This document shows, one piece after another, positions 59,732-64,000 of a DNA stretch of 64,000 bases. This DNA is from Cryptomeria japonica (lineage: Eukaryota; Streptophyta; Pinopsida; Cupressales; Cupressaceae). The position numbers and the translations under genes are program-made. How positions within the stretch are numbered: the first letter of the stretch is position 1; each line of letters opens with the position of its first letter. The stretch lies in the NCBI RefSeq assembly GCF_030272615.1, contig NC_081405.1:19488547-19552546 (forward strand), given 5' to 3'. A model generated the notes under the pieces. That model searched no databases. It worked only from the letters and a program-made list of their open reading frames with translations, and was not told the origin of the DNA.

Positions 59732-61214
59732 TGCCCTCAATACAATTCGATGGCTTAGATCAATTCGAGATCAATGGCCAAGATTCAACAATGAAAACCC
59801 TTATTAGGGTTTGTTACAACCATTACATAACATTTAATGCTTGACCAATGATAAAATTGTATTGCTTGGACACATGTCCTCTCTAGAAAATTCCACCAAT
59901 GGATAGCTGGGGTAGGTACATCGGAGTTTGTGCCACCTTCCATGAGTTAGGTACATTGAATCTGGAAATGCTGAGGTGGACCACACTGACTGGAGAAGTG
60001 ATGACTAGGATGCCACCTCGTCTGACACTTGTAACTTGGTAAATATTCAACTTGATGTTGTTGAGAAGCTAGCTTTAATTAATTCATCTGGTACTATCTG
60101 CTTCTTCAACGAACCCTTGTTCTAACTTCTTGTGTCCTTGATGTGCAGGATGATTGATGTACCTCGCCTTGGAATACTGGATTGGAGAAGAGGTCGCCCT
60201 TGTCGACGTTAGTCCAAAGAAGGCCGTCCTTGTCGATGCTAGGCTGGAGGAGGTCGCCCTTGTCCTTGCTTGATCTTACAACTCCGGGATCTCCATTTGA
60301 TGCCTACACAAAATATTAAAGTTAGTCTTTTGAGCATCAAACCTCAAAGCATGAAATTTAAGACCTTTCAACGGTAAAACTTAAGATATTAATTTGAAAA
60401 AAGTCATGATAAATCAAGAACTACACATTTTCAAATTAATAATGAATGGAATTTGGATCTTCAAGACTTAGACTTTACAAAATTGCAATGGGATCATAAT
60501 AAGTCTTGAATAAGAACTTCAAAAAATGATTCTTCATACCTTCCCTTTGAGTATTTAAGTACAAAACCTTGAAAAATGAAGGAAGAGGACCGGATTTTGT
60601 TGGGCAAGATTTATAGTCCTTCCTTGGATGAAGTATGCCTCCTCTAGTTTGAAAAAGAATAAACTCCACTAGCCTCTTCAAAAAATCTGGAAATTCGCCT
60701 TCAAATGTCTTCAAAAAATCTGGAAATTATCCTCCAATCTAGCTAGAAATTCGCCTCTCCAATAGCTTTCAAGATGAATTTCGCCCTCCACTCCTCTGGA
60801 TTTCGCTCCTCAAATTGCTCTCCAATTTCGCACTTGAAAGGATGATTGAATGATTTGAATTGTGAAACAACACCTCCAATATATAGAGCGCTCACCTTCT
60901 ACATCTCTCCATAGGCCGACTTGGCAAAATAGGCCAAAAAATAAATAAATTTGCAAAAACAAGAGGCCGACCTAATAAAATAATAAAACATGATACCTCA
61001 AGTGCCCCATTTTCAATTTTAATTTAATAAAAATTAATTTTAAATGCCTTCACAATAAAAGTTCGATTTTTTTTAAGGCCTAAAATCAATTTACTAAATG
61101 CCAATTTAATTTAATTTTTTCAAATATTTTGAAGTTGATGATTTTGGCATTTCATGCGATTTGGAGGACATCAACGTTGGGATATGGCAAAAAATAAAGA
61201 ATGCACATTTTAAG

Positions 61215-62114
61215 CGCTCTGGTCCCTTGGAGAGGGACAGGAGCGCTCTTGCATTTTAAGCCTTGCATTCCTTGCTTTCACGTTCAAAACCTCATCCTTG
61301 GCGTCCGAAATGGCCTTGTCATTTGGAAATTTGAGTTTAATTCACTTGATCTTTATAAGGAGTGTGCCTTAGGACATTTTCGCCCTTGTCCCTTGGTGAG
61401 GGACAGGAGCGATTTTCCACTTTTGTCCTTGATCTTTATCTTTTAAATTGCTAATTCGTGTTGTGGGGTAAGCAATGATCCCTTTCGTCCCTTCAGTGCA
61501 TGTTCAACTCGTTTTTTGCAAGGCGAAATTGATGTTCTAGAGATTTTCGCCCTGGTCCTTCAGTGAGGGACAGGAGTGCCTTTTGCATTTGGCCTAGGAT
61601 CATCGAGTTTTTGGAGTCAAACCTTTGTTCATCATGATTTAGAAGACCTTTCCAATCTTGCTCAACTTTGCCTTAGCATAATCTCGGAGGGAAATTGTTG
61701 ATTTTATAAAAAATCGCCCTGGTCCTTTAGTGAGGGACAGGAGCACCTTTTGCATCCATTGCGCAAATTCTTGATCATATCAACCTCAAGGCATTTTAAA
61801 CATCATTTCAAATTCGCGCCTTGGCTTAGGTTCGTCCAAACTTGGCGAGAAGGACTGGATATTAGGTTTTTCGCCCTGGTCCCTTGGAGAGGGACAGGAG
61901 CGCTTTTACCTTTGTAGACAAAAACTCCATCATTTCATTGTCTTTGATCAAGTTTGGATGCTCTATCATGTTCATTTCGTCCTCCACCATGCCTTTGATG
62001 TTCCAATTTGACCAAACAAGGCCAGGAATGACTCAAATAAGCCTTTTCGCCCTGGACCCTTGGTGAGGGACAGGAGCGAAATTCGCTCTGGATCCTTAGT
62101 GAAGGATAGGAGCG
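61215..62114 (-). repeat. Seven 31-bp hairpins at about 166-bp spacing
   Basis: Copies at 61215-61245, 61381-61411, 61548-61578, 61715-61745, 61872-61902, 62048-62078 and 62084-62114. The plus-strand core is CGCCCTGGTCCCTTGG then AGAGGGACAGGAGCG. Arms pair over about 11 of 13 positions. The last copy changes both arms (GGATCCTT with AAGGATAGG) and keeps pairing. Sequence between copies is not obviously conserved. Confidence 0.92.
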
Positions 62115-62551
62115 AAATTTGACTTTTTGAACTCTCTATCAAGATAATTTTTATGGAATATAACATTTCCTTCTATCTTTCTTCCTTTTAATACTTTAAG
62201 TTATATTCCATATATACTTTCAGGGTGTTTGAGAGTGGTTTCAGACCTCCAGGAATTATATTGCAAAATCTAGTTTTTTGAGGTTTTTCAGTTTCCAGAC
62301 TTAGTCAAATTTCAGGATCAGGACATTCCAGACTTAACCAAATTTCGGGATCAGGACTTTCAGACTTAGCCAAATTTTCAGGATCAGGACTTCACTCCAG
62401 CAGGACCTGCTATCCTATTGATCTCCCCGACAGCACTCAAAAATGCAAAAGCCAACTAACAAAACCCTAAAAGACCTAGAAAACAAACCCTAAAAAGCAA
62501 AAAACATGGGTCCCCATTTGCAATGGGGCGATGTGTGAAAACGTCACAACA

Positions 62552-63919
62552 GGTTTGTAGGCTGCAAATGAAGTTATGGAAAGCTTCTAACAATGCAAAG
62601 TTGTTATAGAAATGATATGCTAGCTGTTTTAGAGCTTACACACACATGAAATGACTGAAATTAACTAGTACAGCTAGTAGACATTAAGACAAACACTTGT
62701 CATACATCCCAAAGTACACCTACAGCCATTAGGCATTTAAGCAAACAGTTGGCTTGAAAGCTAAGTGGCTGATCAATGTTGAATGTCACCTGGAATATCA
62801 ATCGACCCCAATCTGTAAGTGATGAAGGCGGCTACAAGGGTTTGCAGAATGTAGAAGAAGCAGCCAAAGACTCCTTATTCAATCTTCATCATAAATCTGA
62901 ACAAACATCTCCAATTTGGTCTCCACAAAGACCACAAAATTGGCAAGGTACTGTAGCGTTTACTGGAGCGCGGTACTGTAGTGTTTACTATTCACGGGTA
63001 CTGTAGCGCACTGTTCACAACATTGTAGCAGCAAATAAACCCTTTGTATGATGTTCTCAGTCTGCCATATACATATGCCCTCAGCTATGCCAATAAATCT
63101 GAAAATAAATCCCCAATCAGCACAATGTCAACTTCTAGATGAAGCCAACCCTAGGAGCAACTTCAGATGAATATCTCACAACCTCAGATTGCTGATGCAA
63201 TGAAGTCTTCACGTTCTCCAATGCCGATACTCTGGACAAGCTGCAAAAACCCCTGCTTCTTCTCCAAAGCCAAGAGACAAGTCTTCTCATAAAAAATAAC
63301 AATGATCAATCCCCTTCTCTTCTTTTCACAAGCCTTATATATATTTCCCATGAAGGTTCGATTTTCTCCAATAAGGCATTAAATCAATTAATGATATTAA
63401 ATGACATTTAATGATATTAAATGACATTTAATGATATAATATTTTCACTTTGTCATTTAATATTTCACCTTGGTAAAAGAGCCACAATTAATTAATTAAA
63501 TGGTCCCCTTTAATGATACTTGGACCCTTAAGTTATAATATAAAATTATATTATAACTTAATAATATAAGCTCAAAACATTAATGTTTATTTAAACTACA
63601 TAAACATTAATGTCTCCATTAATACTCAACATTTTTAAACGTTGTCTGAGCTGGGAGCTGACATGATGAAGCTGCATATGACCATACCCCTTTACTAAAA
63701 ATAGAAGGGGTCCATCTCTAACATCTCAAACTTACTATAAATAGTAAGTATAGCAAATGAAGTCAAAATGATACCAAACGAAAGCCATATCGAAACACAA
63801 TGAACTCTGGAGATGATACAAGCCTCGGGAGACCCTCTATCCATACTCATTAGCCTACGAGGGTCAGAATGATAGGCTAATCACCAAAAAACCATGTCTG
63901 CTAAAATGGGGACATTACA
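62552..63919 (-). mobile_element. Partial LTR ending TGTAATGTCCCC (minus strand)
   Basis: On the minus strand it starts TGTAATGTCCCC at 63919. A TATATATAAGG-type box at about 63336-63346 suggests minus-strand transcription. Repeated 'attaaatgacatttaatgat' units occur at 63398-63450 and 'tactgtagcg' units at 62949-63010. The far end is lost where the 3.7-kb LTR begins. Family assignment uncertain. Confidence 0.5.
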
Positions 63920-64000
63920 TGCACCATGGGTGAAGAGGCATCAGATGAATTTTTCTTTGCATTCAAAAGTTTGTTTGACTTTGAAGAGCCAACACAAGAA
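63920..64000. other. Flank, too short to interpret
   Basis: No feature seen. Confidence 0.3.

Larger units (their letters stand above)
58843..62551 (-). mobile_element. Very long LTR (about 3.7 kb), minus strand
   Basis: On the minus strand it starts TGTTGTGACGTTTTCACACA at 62551 and ends GTACAAAATACACGTCA at 58843. A TATATAAG-type box lies at about 59724-59731 (minus), giving a ~2.8-kb U3 and ~0.9-kb R/U5. No polypurine tract or primer site adjoins either end, so it looks like a solo LTR; no target duplication is clear. U3 includes repeated 'ggatcaggac' phrases (62316-62390) and the hairpin array at 61215-62114. Confidence 0.65.

Noticed and set aside
62940-63020. A nuclear-receptor-like or other regulatory array of 'tactgtagcg'
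   Set aside because: Only three to four close copies within 70 bp, so it is better read as a small slippage repeat in the LTR.

Overview
The window is plant nuclear DNA. It consists almost entirely of decayed, nested retrotransposons, with one short candidate stretch of host gene. The evidence is direct: plant-type Ty3/gypsy (Tat lineage), Ty1/copia and plant LINE proteins, 1-4 kb LTRs with TG...CA ends and 5-bp target duplications, initiator-Met-type primer sites, and an AT-rich background. A 20-kb Tat-type element, several LTRs of 1.4-3.7 kb, almost no host coding sequence and heavy decay fit a giant, slowly purging genome such as a gymnosperm (perhaps a conifer). That assignment is inference. 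Every long coding region carries stops or frameshifts, so I treat the mobile-element genes as dead copies.

Layout. 1-4.24 kb: 3' half of a plant LINE (reverse transcriptase, zinc knuckle, RNase H), followed on the same strand by an unusual extra ORF and a LINE-like tail. 4.24-5.4 kb: LTR/copia remnants. 5.4-25.7 kb: a Tat-type Ty3/gypsy element. Its parts in order are a truncated extra LTR copy, the 5' LTR, a leader with a 21-bp TAGCGCAT repeat array, gag, protease (split by an antisense solo LTR of the same family with a perfect TSD), RT, RNase H, a second RNase H, integrase, a long 3' region with an antisense plant-mobile-domain gene, a minisatellite, an inverted copy of the TAGCGCAT array, and the 3' LTR.

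25.7-27.0 kb: copia pol 3' end and the start of its LTR. 27.0-33.3 kb: 3' part of a second gypsy element with its 3' LTR, interrupted by an ORF1-only LINE with a 13-bp TSD on the minus strand. 33.3-37.8 kb: microsatellites and a minus-strand low-coding LTR element inside a ~0.4-kb direct duplication. 37.8-38.8 kb: a GC-rich GGGGACGTCCCC element. 38.8-41.3 kb: little repetitive sequence, with a phase-consistent series of short minus-strand exons that may be a host gene.

41.3-47.9 kb: an old repeat pair enclosing a solo LTR (TSD gaata), which encloses a 3.5-kb LTR-like element (TSD ctcgg). 48.2-49.1 kb: ~210-bp tandem repeats related to the GC-rich element. 52.0-52.2 kb: a gypsy RNase H scrap. 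52.5-56.8 kb: a minus-strand low-coding copia-type element with a nested solo LTR (TSD aaatg), which carries an array of covarying hairpins. 57.9-58.5 kb: a LINE endonuclease scrap. 58.8-62.55 kb: a very long minus-strand LTR whose U3 carries hairpins at ~166-bp spacing. 62.55-63.92 kb: part of another LTR.

The strongest candidates for something undescribed are the two LTR hairpin arrays with compensatory changes (54.1-54.4 and 61.2-62.1 kb), the inverted TAGCGCAT arrays at the two ends of the Tat element, and the ORF1-only LINE.
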